From Symbiodinium natans (taxonomy: Eukaryota > Sar > Dinophyceae > Suessiales > Symbiodiniaceae): a stretch of DNA of 62,500 bases. Shown in pieces: positions 45,373-56,221 of this stretch; position 1 is the first letter of the stretch; the number at the start of each line of letters is the position of its first letter. The DNA lies in assembly GCA_905221605.1 (NCBI GenBank), contig CAJNDS010000302.1, positions 1 to 62,500 of the forward strand, given 5' to 3'. The position numbers were made by a program, and so were the translations under genes. A model generated the notes under the pieces. That model had not been told where the DNA came from and did not search any database. It saw only the letters and a list, made by a program, of their open reading frames with translations.

Positions 45373-45552
45373 CTAAGCCCCGGCTTGTAGGTGACTTTCA
45401 TCAAGCCGAATCTGAGCCCGCACTACTTCAACAATCACATCCGCGTCTTGGTGCTGCACTCTTGAGCCGTGCCATGTACGTATGCCTGACAACATGAACT
45501 GCATGCAACACGACCCCAGCAGGGCCCTGGCAAGGATGTTGGCCTGGGCATA
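45373..45552 (-). CDS. C-terminal exon, unrecognised protein
   Basis: A 60-codon minus-strand exon starts after CTGTGCAG (45553-45560) and ends at TAG (45373-45375). It encodes YAQANILARALLGSCCMQFM, then VQHQDADVIVEVVRAQIRLD. Both segments look like regular helices. The sequence just upstream in sense is a family A introner (45566-45671) whose TCTGTC duplication can supply a GT donor. Directly after the stop lies a TTTAGGG array. No family recognised. Confidence 0.5.
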   Translation of the reverse strand, partial: YAQANILARALLGSCCMQFMLSGIRTWHGSRVQHQDADVIVEVVRAQIRLDESHLQAGA

Positions 45553-45565
45553 CTGCACAGACAGA

Positions 45566-45671
45566 TTGGGATGTCCCCCCTTTTTTCTAACAGTCCTTAA
45601 ACGGGATTGCAATTGGGGGGGGGTACTAGAATCCCTATTAAGGACTGTTAGTGTCAGGGGGAACATCCCAA
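45566..45671. mobile_element. Introner-like element, family A, with target duplication
   Basis: The arms TTGGGATGTCCCCCCTTTTT and GTCAGGGGGAACATCCCAA are inverted repeats. GACAGA flanks both sides (45560-45565 and 45674-45679). It lies immediately upstream, in sense, of the exon 45373-45552. Confidence 0.85.
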
Positions 45672-45839
45672 CGGACAGATCTAGAATCTAGACCGCTCAG
45701 GTCTTGGGAATGGATGCATCAACCGGTAGAGTGGCATCGTAGTCCAGGCACCATGGACCCTAAACCCTAAACCCTAAAACCTCTAAGCCTAAACCCCAAA
45801 CCCTAAACCCGAAACCCCAAGTCGTCAGGCCGAGCTCTT

Positions 45840-46110
45840 TGCCTTCGTCGGGGCTTTGTCTGGCCTCCCGGTCCAAATCAACGAGGAACTTAACCTAGAA
45901 CTGTTTTCTCCACTTCCTTACGCGACAGCTGAAGCACTTGCCACATCTCCAGTCCTCTCCGCGCCTACTTCTGAGGGTGGGGGCAAAACTGGGATTCTTA
46001 GGCCTAACTCGCTACCTCAATCGTTGCCTGAGGAGTCACTCCACACTTCCGTAATACTTGAACGTCTCTCCCTTTTTAGGTCTGACGCCACGAAGGGCCT
46101 GGGCCTTTAG
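45840..46110 (+). CDS. Candidate plus-strand exon, unrecognised
   Basis: A plus-strand frame is open from about 45820 and reads LFAFVGALSGLPVQINEELN, then a Ser/Pro-rich segment ending at TAG (46108-46110). Composition is protein-like, but there is no independent support for splice sites or family. Confidence 0.25.
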
Positions 46111-46454
46111 CGGGCCTTTGCATCACGGGCTTCCCTACCACCCCCCTCTATACTGCCCCTCTGCAGGTGCCCCCCTCAAACCCTTCTCACTACATAGCCC
46201 GAAAAAATAGGGGGAACCTGGGGGGGGGGGGGGTAGTAGGGGAACTCCTAATTGAATAGACAAGCGTTGCGTTTCATCCGCTTGGAATTTGAGACCCAAT
46301 CAACCGTGGGGGCCGTTTTGAGGCCCACTATGGACACTGGACCCTGTTAGAAAATCCTAGGGACATCAAGGACATCCGCAGCACACATGGCTCGGGTTAT
46401 CCACAAAAAAAGGACCCCTGACCTTCTATGGACCCCCTATGCACCTATAAATGC

Positions 46455-46790
46455 CTATAAACCCGTAACCTGACTCGTCTGCACGTCAAGCCGGCTCGGT
46501 TGAGGCCGGCGACACGCAGCGCCCCTTGCTCGATTACATGATGTGAGCCAGATCCCCCGCGTCCTGACTCTCCCATCGGCGCCATCAGCCAGCAGCTGCA
46601 GCTGCTCGGGAGCATACCTGTGAAGAATTGCATGGATGGTGCGTTCTTGTCTTTCATCAGCTCTGCATCCCACACCCGCCCCCAAATCTACCTGGTGCTC
46701 ACACTTGCGGTCAATTCTGCCAGGAGGGGGGCACCGAAGGGTGTACCGCAGCAAGCACTGCATGTTCCACACGTCGTTGACGCAGCCCTG
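46455..46790 (-). CDS. Candidate exons, unrecognised
   Basis: Minus strand: after an AG|G site near 46791 the frame reads CVNDVWNMQCLLRYTLRCPP. After a second AG|G site near 46620 it reads YAPEQLQLLADGADGRVRTR. Both segments look natural and lie on the gene-rich strand, but the join between them is not fixed. Confidence 0.35.
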   Translation of the reverse strand, partial: QGCVNDVWNMQCLLRYTLRCPPPGRIDRKCEHQVDLGAGVGCRADERQERTIHAILHRYAPEQLQLLADGADGRVRTRGIWLTSCNRARGAACRRPQPSRLDVQTSQVTGL

Positions 46791-46964
46791 CGAACTCTGA
46801 GCAGTCGTCTACTTCGACTCCTGTAGGACCCTAAAACATTAGAACAGGGTTTTGGGGGGTTATTATAGTATAGTTATACAGGGACCACAGGGGGATATTC
46901 TTAGTACTTATTCCGACCCTTCCATACTCGTGAGCTAAGAACTCACACCACAAAGCTGCCACAT

Positions 46965-47075
46965 GCTACTATTTGCTTAAAAGCCCCCAAAAAAAACACA
47001 AAGTGATATTCCTTACAAGGGCAATATAGGGATGATTATTTTACAATTTTTATGGGGTTCTTAAGCGAATAGCAG
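46965..47075. mobile_element. Introner-like element, family C
   Basis: GCTACTATTTGCTTAAAAGC and the right arm GGGGTTCTTAAGCGAATAGCAGC (given in part) are inverted repeats. The interior GGGCAATATAGGGATGATTA matches the copy in the U32 intron at 12045-12139. Confidence 0.8.
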
Positions 47076-47531
47076 CATTACTCCCTCGAGGCCTTCAGCG
47101 GAGCGTGGGAGTTCAAATAGTTCACTCCGATGAGAAGGGCCTTCCTTCTATCGTGGTTGCCTCGGAGCCGCCCGGAATGTGAGGAGCTGCGGTTTAGGGT
47201 TTAGGGTTTAGGGTTTAGGGTTTAGGCAAGCAGCACAGCAACGGCCCCAGGACACAAACTGCTTGTGTCTTCACCATCATATGAAGTAGGGTATATAGTT
47301 CTTGTACCCCCAAAAGGACACCAGGTACATACACTCAACAATATTAACAAGGAACCTTATATACACACACACTCCAAAAACAGTAATATAAACCCTGTTT
47401 CATATGTAGAGGTGATGACGCTAGGTTGGTCCTCAACCCCCCGGCAAAACATCCCTAGCTTTCACCCAAGCAGAGCGGAAAAATCATATGCCCCAAGGGC
47501 CTACCCAGTTGTGATGACATCAGCTCCCCTG

Positions 47532-47849
47532 AGCCCTAAACCCTAAACCCTAAAATGATAAACCCTAAGCCCTAAATTACAAACCCTAAACCCTAAACCC
47601 TAAACCCTAAACCCTAAACCCTAAACCCTAAACCCTAAACCCTAAACCCTAAACCCTAAACCCCCAACTACATAGCCTAAACTCCATTTCTGAGCCTCGG
47701 GCTGGGAAGTGGTCTCTGAAAGATGACAAGCCCCGGGAGAGCCTCGGCTGCTCGTTGAACACTTTGATGAGGGTTTAGGGTTTAGGGGTTTGGGGTTTAG
47801 GGTTTAGGGTTTAGGGTTTAGGGTTTAGGGTTTAGGGTTTAGGGTTTAG
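47532..47849. repeat. Long CCCTAAA array and, after 105 bp, TTTAGGG array
   Basis: CCCTAAA units at 47532-47664 (one TAAATGATAAA interruption) and TTTAGGG units at 47771-47849 enclose about 105 bp of unique sequence in outward-facing orientation. Confidence 0.9.
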
Positions 47850-47974
47850 GCTTCGGGCTTAGACTCCGAGGGGGCACAAGCGTCGTAGAAATGAGGAGAT
47901 TCTGAGATGGAGGCAGTTGGCGATGTTGGAGCGGCGTTTTTCCTCACAGCTCAGATCCAGGGACCCTGAAGGGT

Positions 47975-48195
47975 TGTAATCTTGGGTTTTGGGGTCCCGT
48001 TTTAAGAATCCCTCTAGGGGAATTTAAGGGCCATATTGGGAGTACATTAAGGGGAACTTTTTGGGGTACAACCTTGGGGGTACGAGTCTTCATCCCTTGA
48101 TCAGAAGAGGTTCTGCAACCAAAATGGATGCGAACATGCCAGGGTGCCAAGATTGCTTTCATTGCTTTGTTATCTGCAGTTTCCAGATGTTGACT
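47975..48195 (-). CDS. Candidate small exon next to a family G element
   Basis: The minus strand reads ETADNKAMKAILAPWHVRIH from about 48190 down to the family G introner-like sequence at 47975-48090, where a GTACCCC donor is available. Short and unrecognised. Confidence 0.3.
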
Positions 48196-48977
48196 GTGTG
48201 CAACATATGTAAATATATACATATACATGTATGTGTGTGTGTCTCCATGTACGTAAAAAATTTGTCCTTGCAACTTTATTCTACATTTTACCTCTCTCTC
48301 TCTCTTGCAAGATGTTTATACCCTAAACCCTAAACCCTTGTACCACCCATCTCTTGCCGAGAAAGTGAGGTAGTAGTCGCGCTTCCGGATTGACACGTCT
48401 GTTCTGGGGAGCTGATGAGGGCAGGAATCGTCATGTAATTCCGCTCCTGGTTCCTGAGCGGCACTTTGAGGAGCCCTAAGCCCTAAACCCTAAACTCCTT
48501 TACGTTAATTCTTGAAGTCTTAAAGGCTGGGACAGTCCATCTTCGTGGGGTCCGCACAGGCTCTGGCTGTCATTGAGATTCTGGTGTTGCTAGGATCTGC
48601 AGCTCTAACCCTAAACCCTAAACCCTAAACCCTAAACCCTAGACTTCCTCAGCCCGAAAATTTCAACCCTGACCCCAGCCGTCCTTCGCGACTTCTCCTC
48701 CTCCCAGGATTTGGCCTCCGGGACCATGACGACTGTGGGATGCGCAAAGTTAAGGGCTTAGGGTTTGGGCTTGTGTCTACAGGGGTTTAGGGTTTAGGGC
48801 CTTAACCCGAAACCCTAAACCCTAAACCCCAGGGTCTAGGGCTTGGTGTTTTGGGAGTTGAGATTTCAGTTCATTTGGGGGTCCCTTTTGTCAGGAATGA
48901 GGGTTTAGGGTTTAGGGTTTGCTATGGCTTGACATGTGAAGCTGTAACCTTTCATGAAAGGGTGGTTGGGGGGTGCA

Positions 48978-49040
48978 GGTAAACCCTAAACCCTAAACCC
49001 TAAACCCTAAACCCTAAACCCTAAACCCTAAACCCTAAAG
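48978..49040 (+). repeat. CCCTAAA array
   Basis: Eight near-perfect CCCTAAA units at about 48981-49038. Smaller arrays of both orientations precede it at 48605-48642, 48785-48832 and 48900-48920. Confidence 0.9.
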
Positions 49041-49137
49041 ACCATGCCTTTTCCTTTCCTTCTCGGGGCGCTGCGCATCTGTCGCACTGGATGATCTCCC
49101 TCTGCAACTTGTCGATGCGCTGGTGCAAGGTCCTTCT

Positions 49138-49257
49138 CTTGGTAGCCCAGTAGCCATACTTGCCATACTTTAATCAGGGCACCCTTTTTGGGGTTGGTTC
49201 TTTTATAAGGGAACCCATAACCAAAAAAAGGGGAAAGGGTACCACTGGACTACCAAG
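49138..49257. mobile_element. Introner-like element, family T
   Basis: The arms CTTGGTAGCCCAG and CTGGACTACCAAG are inverted repeats, and the interior ACCCTTTTTGGGG...TATAAGGGAACCC matches the PPDK and kinesin introns. Flanks TTCT and TTTT are at best a worn duplication, and no host gene was identified. Confidence 0.85.
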
Positions 49258-49579
49258 TTTTGCAAGAGGTGGCGAAGCTTATCGCTAAGCTGCATGCGGT
49301 TTAGAGCTTAGGTCTGAGGCACCCGCTGCACCGTGACCTCATGCTGCTGATATTGCCTCAGGCGAATCGGTGGTACCCCCGTAGGAACGGAAGCTGTCGT
49401 GGCGAAGCATGTTTCTGTCCCCTAGACCCGAAATGCCCCACCTGGTCACCTCGCCAGTCTTCTGCCGCCGCACTTGCTCTGTCTGGCGCTTCCACCTGCT
49501 TAATTAGGGGGAGGAGGGAATGGGCTGGCGGTTTCCAGACGGGTTATGACTTACGTGGTGCAGTTGCAAACATGCACCA

Positions 49580-49925
49580 TACATACGCGCACACACACAC
49601 ACAGACGCGCATATACACATATACACATATACACATATACACATATACACATATACACATATACACATACATATACATATACATATATATATATATATGT
49701 ATATATATATATGTGTATATATATATATATGTATATGTATGTGTGTGTATGTATGTATGTATGTATGTATGTATGTATGTATGTATGTATGTATGTATGT
49801 ATGTATGTATGTATACATGCATAATATATATATATATATATATGCATACATATGTATGTATGTATGCATGTATGTGTGTATGTATGTGTATGTATGTATG
49901 TATGTATGTATGTATGTATAGATAA
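49580..49925 (+). repeat. Compound microsatellite (CACATATA / TATG)
   Basis: CA-rich units change into (ACATAT)n, TA runs and then long (TATG)n/(TGTA)n tracts. Open frames on both strands here (YIYIHT, MYVCMYVC) are repeat artefacts. Confidence 0.97.
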
Positions 49926-50388
49926 ATAGAGGAAGTTCGAGCGTGACGGGCGAAAAATCAGATTGCATCAACGACATCCATAGCAGCACAAACAGCTGCA
50001 GAATCCCCGAGGCGGACGGGCGGGCCGCTGTTTGCTTATGATTTGGAAGCTTCGTGCTATGGGCTTCTATCTGTCAGACTTCTGAGGGCAACACTGCTCA
50101 ATCTCAGCCGCATAACGGGTGACCTCGCGTGCAACCTGCACGGGCAGAACAAAGCGAAGATTTGCTTTTGCAGGCTCACCCCTGTCGGCTTCGGGACTTT
50201 ACGCTTTTGTGATGGCTTTGCCAGCAAGTCTTGTCTTGATGCTTAGCTTGCCTGAGAATGGCTCTCCTGGTAACTGGAATTCGAAACAAGAACTACTACT
50301 GATCGAATGGAAATCGTGAAACAAGGAGGGTATTCCTCCATTGATTACATTTATTGGCTGTAGAGGGCTCATTCTTGGTAGTTCGACG

Positions 50389-51171
50389 TCAGGCACCAGA
50401 CTCTGCATGCTTTGCATCCAAGTCTCCCAACAAAGCCCTCATGTCTCCCCCCTCGGGCACGAGGCTCACTGCCGCTGCTGCCATCGCTGCGGGCATGGGA
50501 CGCCGCACAGGCTTCGGAGGCTCCTCATGCTCCACATAGCTTGAGGGTGAAGGCTTGCTGGGGGGCTGTGACTGGCCTCGTCCCAGTAATCTCGGGCTTC
50601 CATGCGCCTTGACGGAAGCGTAGCTCAAGGATGTGCCCTCTTCTCGGTCTACAGAAGGGAGCACAACAGATTTCTGCTCAGCTGCATCCTTTGGCTTCGT
50701 GACCTCCATGGGATGACTAGGAGGTGCAGAAAGCGGGGGCAGTGAGGAGCTGGCCCGCTTGCCCCGGACCGGGGCGTAGGTCTTCCTCTGCTCTGCCTGC
50801 ACTGCCTGCATCCTCTTCCGGAAAGTTTCCGGTGTCGTGGAGGCAGTGGAGGCGGAAGCAAAGGATGTATTGGAGGTTTCAATCGGGCCACGGGGTGTAT
50901 GAAACACACTGGGAGGCTTTCGGGGACTGCGTCCTCGCGGCAATTTCCGGGGTGCAGCTCTCGAGGTTTCCTCCAATCGCTCCAGTGACGGCGGCTTTCT
51001 GTGGGGCGCCCACTGCTCCCCACGTCGAGGCTGAGCCGGCTGGGCCGGCTGGGCTTCACCCGTCTGTGCCTGCACTTCGGGGCCCCTCTTTGCGGGCACC
51101 TTGTCGTCTGCCCAGGCATGGAGGGGTCGACTCGTGCCCCTGACAGGACAAAGCAATGCAAAGTGCCACAA
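50389..51171 (-). CDS. Long exon of a disordered Pro/Ser/Lys-rich protein
   Basis: A 260-codon minus-strand open frame, one of the longest in the window without a recognised family. It is rich in Pro, Ser, Lys and Arg (APRKLPRGRSPRKPPSVFHT), has one helical segment (PETFRKRMQAVQAEQRKTYA) and ends GDMRALLGDLDAKHAESGA. An AG|G-type acceptor (CTGACAG... reading TGTCAG|GGGCACG) near 51146 suggests that the true exon starts there. It could be the tail of a cytoskeletal protein, but a link to the kinesin 6.5 kb upstream cannot be shown. Confidence 0.55.
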   Translation of the reverse strand: MWHFALLCPVRGTSRPLHAWADDKVPAKRGPEVQAQTGEAQPAQPAQPRRGEQWAPHRKPPSLERLEETSRAAPRKLPRGRSPRKPPSVFHTPRGPIETSNTSFASASTASTTPETFRKRMQAVQAEQRKTYAPVRGKRASSSLPPLSAPPSHPMEVTKPKDAAEQKSVVLPSVDREEGTSLSYASVKAHGSPRLLGRGQSQPPSKPSPSSYVEHEEPPKPVRRPMPAAMAAAAVSLVPEGGDMRALLGDLDAKHAESGA

Positions 51172-51328
51172 GGCATATCTGCTTAGGGCTTAGGATGGTC
51201 TAGTGCTTCTAGGGTCTTAGGGTTTAGGATGGTTTTTTGGTTGCCGCCCGCCCTTGCTGCTTATATGGCTTCGGGTCTAAGGCTTAGCATGGTTTAGGGT
51301 TTTGAAACGCTCCCCCGGGCTTTCCATC

Positions 51329-51480
51329 TTACAGGCCCATTGCAGGCCTCACTGGAGCGCTCGGATCCCCTGCTTTACTGGGCACCACGAAGGATGTTCG
51401 GCGTATCCGCTGTGACTGGCCAGGCTTGCCCACCAGCTGGTCGTAGCCTTGGAACACCAAGACGGCTTTGCGGCACTGAA
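51329..51480 (-). CDS. Candidate exon upstream of the disordered-protein exon
   Basis: The minus strand reads GYDQLVGKPGQSQRIRRTSF after an AG|G site (CCAAG|GCTACG, about 51451) and continues as a basic Ser/Pro-rich segment similar in style to the exon at 50389-51171. Plus-strand frames are also open. Confidence 0.3.
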
Positions 51481-51842
51481 AGAAACTATGACATGCAAGA
51501 AACCTTCCTAAACCCTGAACCCTGAACCCTTTTTGCCACTGGACTGAAAGGCTAGCCAGAATCCAAGAACGAGAAACACCAGCAGGCTCAAGCAACCGCC
51601 AAGTGTTGAACACCAGGCAGCCGCTCACTCGGAACATGTTCGTACAGTTAAGGAGCTGGAAACACTGTGTAGACTGACAGTTGACCTGCAACGACTCTGC
51701 CTTTACCGCGTGCTCAGCACAACTGCAGGTCGCTGCCTACGAAGAACTGAAATCGGCACCCACATGACTAACTCGACTGAACCCTGAACCCTGAACCCTA
51801 AACCCTAAACCCTAAAAGCAGAAGCCAGCATACAAAACCCTC

Positions 51843-52540
51843 ACTGATGAAGCGCCCCAACCCTGCTCATCTAGTCACCAGGAAGCAGTTCTGGCACAAG
51901 TCGTGCTGGCAGAGACTGCAGTGAAAGCGCCCAAGATCCGGAGTACGAGAGCTCCCATAGCAACCCCCGGCATCACAGTGCCATTCGATGTACTCGACCT
52001 CCAGGGAAGCTGGGGTGTTTGAGGGCGCCATTTAATGCCTTTTTTTGATATTGAATCGGCATGGCGATACCAGCGGCCATTCAGTTTATTCTTCAACTCA
52101 ACCTCAATGTAGATACTCGACCAAGCTCTTGAAATCCGCTACACGGATCCTTGTGATCTTACAAGTCCTGAACCCCAAAACCAATAAGGGACACCTGTAT
52201 GGGATCCTCTGGGAATACCTAAGAGATAAGGCCGGGCAGGAGACTTCAGGGGCAGCTCCACACCCCCAGACGGGGCTGAGACATCAACCACGAGGATATC
52301 TGTTTGGGGTGTACGGTTTGTTGCAGCTTCAGAGATTTTGAGGGCAACATCTTTACATTACCTGAGACAAAGAATAAGAACAGCAATGAATGGGACGAGG
52401 TCTGTCCACCACGGCATTGGGGAATCCAGTTTCCTACACAAAGCCACAAAGCCGAGAAAACCGCACAGGTGAAGCAACTCAGGCAACTCCAACTGCCTAC
52501 CTGGGGTGGGGAACTCGATGAGACTGTCTCTATGTTGGGG
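51843..52540 (+). CDS. Candidate plus-strand gene with a W-D-x-x-G module
   Basis: Exon about 51850-52015 reads EAVLAQVVLAETAVKAPKIR ... GITVPFDVLDLQGSW. A GT donor (TGGG|GTGTTTG) joins in phase to an AG acceptor before ATTTTGAGGG (about 52335), and the second exon reads DFEGNIFTLPETKNKNSNEW ... RHWGIQFPTQSHKAEKTAQV. The join gives LDLQGSWDFEGNIFTL, which resembles the 'GxWxDxxGxxyxV' beta-module common in dinoflagellate proteins; that is my recollection of the pattern, not a search. It is one of few genes on the plus strand. Confidence 0.45.
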
Positions 52541-54022
52541 TTTAGGGTTTATAGGGTTCAGGGTGGGTTTAGGGTTTAGGGTTTAGAGGGTTCATGGTTT
52601 CTAGGAAACGGTCTGCTTGTAGGGATAAGGGTTGGGCTTGCTTAAGAAACAGTCTGGATTCTACGGCCACACTGCGTTGCAAGGCCATCAAATGTCCTGC
52701 TGCTGCTTCTCGCTACGATTGTGATTCTCGTTGGTGTTCTTATTGTCTTGTGACTGTTATTACAACTACCAATATACTGCTGTTCTTGCGGTTGCATGAC
52801 TAGGATCACCGCTTGCGTTACTGCTGCGTCTAAATCATTTTGCCAAAACATGGGTTTAGGGTTTCGACTTTAGGGTTTTGGGTTTACCCTCAACCCTAAA
52901 CTGTTAATTCTTAGAAGCCCTAGACAGCCCGAGCCCGAACCTGGGGTTGGAGGGTTCGGGGGGATGTTGGGAGGCCTGCTCAGCTGCGGGCGTCGGGCTA
53001 TGTCCGCTGCCCAAGTCAACCTGGTGCTTGGGGGGGCTGTTGGGGGCTTTGGGGTTTTCGAGCTGTCGAGGATTTCAGCAGAGTTTTTGGGTTTCAGGCT
53101 GAGATCCAGCACGAAGACAGATTGAACCTACGCATTCGGGGCTCCGGTTGCAGCTATGATTCAGCCCCCTTAAACCGCTGGAACCCTAAACTTATAGAGT
53201 TCTTAAGGAAGGGGGGTGCTTCCCAAATAATCCCCACTAAACCAGTTGGGGGATCTCTCGAAGACACACTCTTCAGGCCCAGATTCCAGCTCGTGGCCAT
53301 TGGGGCATGTCCCGGAAGGTCGTAGCCTGCCCATGTTCGAATGGCTCCTTAGTGTGCGCAATACGCGGGGTGGGGGGGAAAGGGGTGGGAGGGCCCTCAA
53401 CCCCTAACCCCTAAACCCGTTGATCGATGGGAAGACTTGGGGTACTTTCCCCTAAAACCACCCCAAAAAGCCCTCAACCCTAAACCCGAAACCCTCCCAA
53501 AAACTAAGTACCCCTACTTTGGAACCACCCCGCCAGGGCGTCTAAGGTGAAGGCATCGCAGACTGGCATGGGTTGCATGATGGTGTTTAGGGCTTAGGGG
53601 TTCGGGGTTATGGGGGTTTAGGGGTTGGGGAGCCTTCATAGATCCCCACAACAGCTCAGCTACCCATGAATTCCTTGTGACAACGCCGTGGCAAGGGGTA
53701 GAGGGGCTGCCAAGTTTCCGGTGGCAAACGGTATGCATGTCCTGCACAAGCGTCATTAGCTAGAGCAGCGAGCCCATCGCATTATCTTTGAACCCCCTCT
53801 CGAATATCAAGCCCCCCAAAACACCCCTTCACAAGTTTCCCAAGGCCGCTTGTGGTTAACGCTTCGGGACTCGACCCCTAAACCCTAAACCTAAACCCTA
53901 AACCCTAAACCCTAAACCTAGATTACGCGGTAGACTCCAATCCCCCCCCCCGTTCCTGAACGTCGTCCTCGAGCTGGAACCAAGGGTCTGGTCCTGGAAG
54001 GCTTGGCTCGCTGCAGACCTCG

Positions 54023-54151
54023 GGCTTAGGGTTTGTTAGGGTTTAGGGTTTAGGGTTTAGGGTTTAGGGTTTAGGGTTTAGGGTTTAGGGTTTAGGGTTT
54101 AGGGTTTAGGGTTTTTAAGGACTGTGAGTACAAGGGGGAACATCCCAACCT
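54023..54151 (+). repeat. TTTAGGG array fused to the right half of a family A element
   Basis: About twelve TTTAGGG units (54023-54114) run through TTTTT into AAGGACTGTGAGTACAAGGG + GGAACATCCCAAC, the right half of family A. The left half is absent. Confidence 0.8.
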
Positions 54152-54682
54152 TGAACTCTAAAAACAATCTCTCTGACCCTGAGTTCGCCATTGCTTGGAA
54201 AGGCGCGCGCCGTAGGACTCGCGTGGTTTTCCCGCTTGCTTTTCCGGTGCCTGTTGGAGCCACGCTGGACTTCTCGAGACTGTGCTTCTCCTTGGCTCTG
54301 CTGATTCAGCAACAGGGTTTAGGGTCTAGGGTTTAGGGTTTAGGGTTTAGGGTTTATAGGGTTTAGGGCCAGTTTAGGGTTTAGGGCTTGTTGAGGTGCA
54401 TGCTTCTGGCTTGCTGTGGTCTAGGGGCGTCTAGTGTCTACAGCCTCTCTAGGGCTCAGGGTACGAGCATGCCATGTTCAACAAACCCTAAACCCCAAAC
54501 CCCAAACCCTAAACCCTAAACCCTAAGCCCTAAGCCCTAAGTATAGACTACCTGGGCCGCACACCTTCTTTTTTTGCATCGGGGCCTCTTGTCAGGCTCC
54601 TTCTGCACTCCCGAACGTGTGCTACCAGCTTCCATCCCTTTACAACAGTTCTTTAGGGTTTAGGGTTTAGGGTCAACTTGGA

Positions 54683-54795
54683 GGTTCATGGTACTTGCTA
54701 GCCAATTTCAACTGTACCTAGAACCCACTAAGCCCCGTAAGTGCCCCAAGATGGTTCTAAGTGCAGTTCTCATTGGTTGAGAAGTACCATGAACC
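54683..54795. mobile_element. Introner-like element, family H
   Basis: The arms GGTTCATGGTACTTGCTAGC and GGTTGAGAAGTACCATGAACC (in part) are inverted repeats. The interior matches 6931-7037. Confidence 0.8.
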
Positions 54796-54995
54796 CCCCA
54801 AGTAGCTGTCAACAAGGTTCAGCTGTGGACCTGCAAGACTTTCTCGGAGCCCACCTAAGTCTCCTGCTGACCGCTGTTTGCCTGAACATAGATATTCCGA
54901 TACTCTTTAGGGTTTAGGGTTTAGGGTTTAGGGTGCAGCCCTATAAGACTGCAGAGGCAGCACTAAAAAAACGTGTCAAATTCAGAATGGCCAGC

Positions 54996-55053
54996 GTCCA
55001 ATTCGGCGATCTGCTCTCGCAAAAAGCGGTTCTCCCCCTCCAGGCCGCTACAC
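54996..55053 (-). CDS. Small coiled-coil exon
   Basis: After the AG|G site at 55054-55055 the minus strand reads CSGLEGENRFLREQIAELDA, a clear coiled-coil heptad pattern, with a GC donor available at 54995. It is downstream in sense of the kinesin motor and may be part of its tail. Confidence 0.45.
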
Positions 55054-55484
55054 CTGAGCTGGTGCGTACGAGATTCCTGGGCTCCCCAGGCCCACAAGCC
55101 GCCCACAAGCTGGCCCCAGAGGCACAGCTCGCTATGGGCTAGGGCTTAGGGTGATTAGGGTTGAGGGTTTGGCTTTCTGAGGGCTTCTGGGGTTTAGGGT
55201 CATTCGGCTTGGGGTGTAGGGTCCGGCTTCCGGGCAAGCGTGGAAGTGGATGCAGTTCCAGGTTCAACAAGGGAGAAGTTCGCGTTTCAAGGACTGGAAC
55301 ACATCCTGCGCGGGAGTTGCCCTAATCCCATACCCTCCCCTTCGGTGTTCAAGCGCCAACATAGCTATGAATATTGAGGGGTAAAGGGGATTTACTTTCA
55401 AAGGATTTTTATCAACCACAAACCCCTCAACTTCCCTAACCCTAAACCCGCATCTTCCCTGTGCTATTTTGGGCATTTCCCAGA

Positions 55485-55562
55485 AAAAGAAGAGCACCCC
55501 TCTTATACCCCAAATAGAATAGAATCTCCTTAACGGGACCCCCCAAAAAGGGTACCCTAAAT
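55485..55562. mobile_element. Introner-like element, family M
   Basis: The inverse of the 21391-21500 copy; shares AATAGAATAGAATCTCCTTA and GGGACCCCCCAAAAAGGGTA with it (as reverse complement, with substitutions). Confidence 0.55.
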
Positions 55563-55580
55563 CCTAAACCCTAAACCCGC

Positions 55581-55680
55581 ATTTCGTACAGGGAGAGCCC
55601 TGATGCGCTTTGAGTGCCGCAAAGCAGCGCCTGCTGCAGTTGCGAGATCCGAGACTGGAGCTCATCCTGGGTATCGGTGT
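55581..55680 (-). CDS. Small coiled-coil exon ending at a telomere array
   Basis: The minus strand reads TDTQDELQSRISQLQQALLC ... SGLSLYE, a coiled coil. The acceptor is either GTAG at 55681-55684 or AG|G at 55667-55668. The donor is GC immediately followed by GGGTTTAGGGTTTAGG, i.e. a telomere-type repeat in the intron's first bases. A family F introner lies upstream (about 55690-55790), and a further basic segment at 55790-55960 (KNLKILSTPKPLIARRRNSR) could be the preceding exon. Possibly the kinesin tail. Confidence 0.5.
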
Positions 55681-56221
55681 CTACAGGATGGCCCCCTGAT
55701 AAAAACTCTCTGAACAAAATATTCCTGAATAAGGTCCTCTTAAAACCCAGTAAGGGTACATGCAAAATATCCCAAGGGCCTACAGTAGGGGTTTTGGTGT
55801 TCGTGCGTTTGGGCGGAGCTCGCGGGTTTAAAACGGGAGTTCCTCCTGCGTGCAATCAGGGGCTTGGGCGTGCTAAGGATTTTGAGGTTTTTGCACGGTT
55901 TTTGCGCTTGTTCTTGTCGTCTGCCGACTGTGACTGAAGTCGGACTGCTAGCACCGGTCACCAAACCGGACTACTTAAATTCGCCTCGGCCCGCCCCGAA
56001 TCCTTGGAGAGTCCTCCGCATGGCTGAAATCGAGGCGATTTGTTAGCACGGGTTTAGGGTTTAGGGTTTATAGGGTTTGAGGTTTAGGGTTTACTCGGCG
56101 CTGTCTCTGAGTCTGGTTTGCGGTGTAGGGTTTCGGAGCCTGCCGAGAAACAAACGCTTGAGGCGCGCGAGGCAGCGTTTAAGACGAGGCTGCCAGAATT
56201 TTTGGGGAGTTCTCGGAATTA

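Larger units (their letters stand above)
52860..54950. other. Repeat-rich stretch, no supported gene
   Basis: Contains telomere arrays (53395-53415, 53876-53920, 54023-54114, 54315-54365, 54482-54540, 54655-54672, 54905-54933), a truncated family A element (54115-54151), a family H element (54683-54795) and C/G-runs. Open frames are short and not convincing. Confidence 0.45.

Noticed and set aside
49504-49989. Long open frames on both strands (YIHTYIH, MYVCMYVC)
   Set aside because: They follow from the TATG/ACATAT microsatellite and exist in several frames on both strands.
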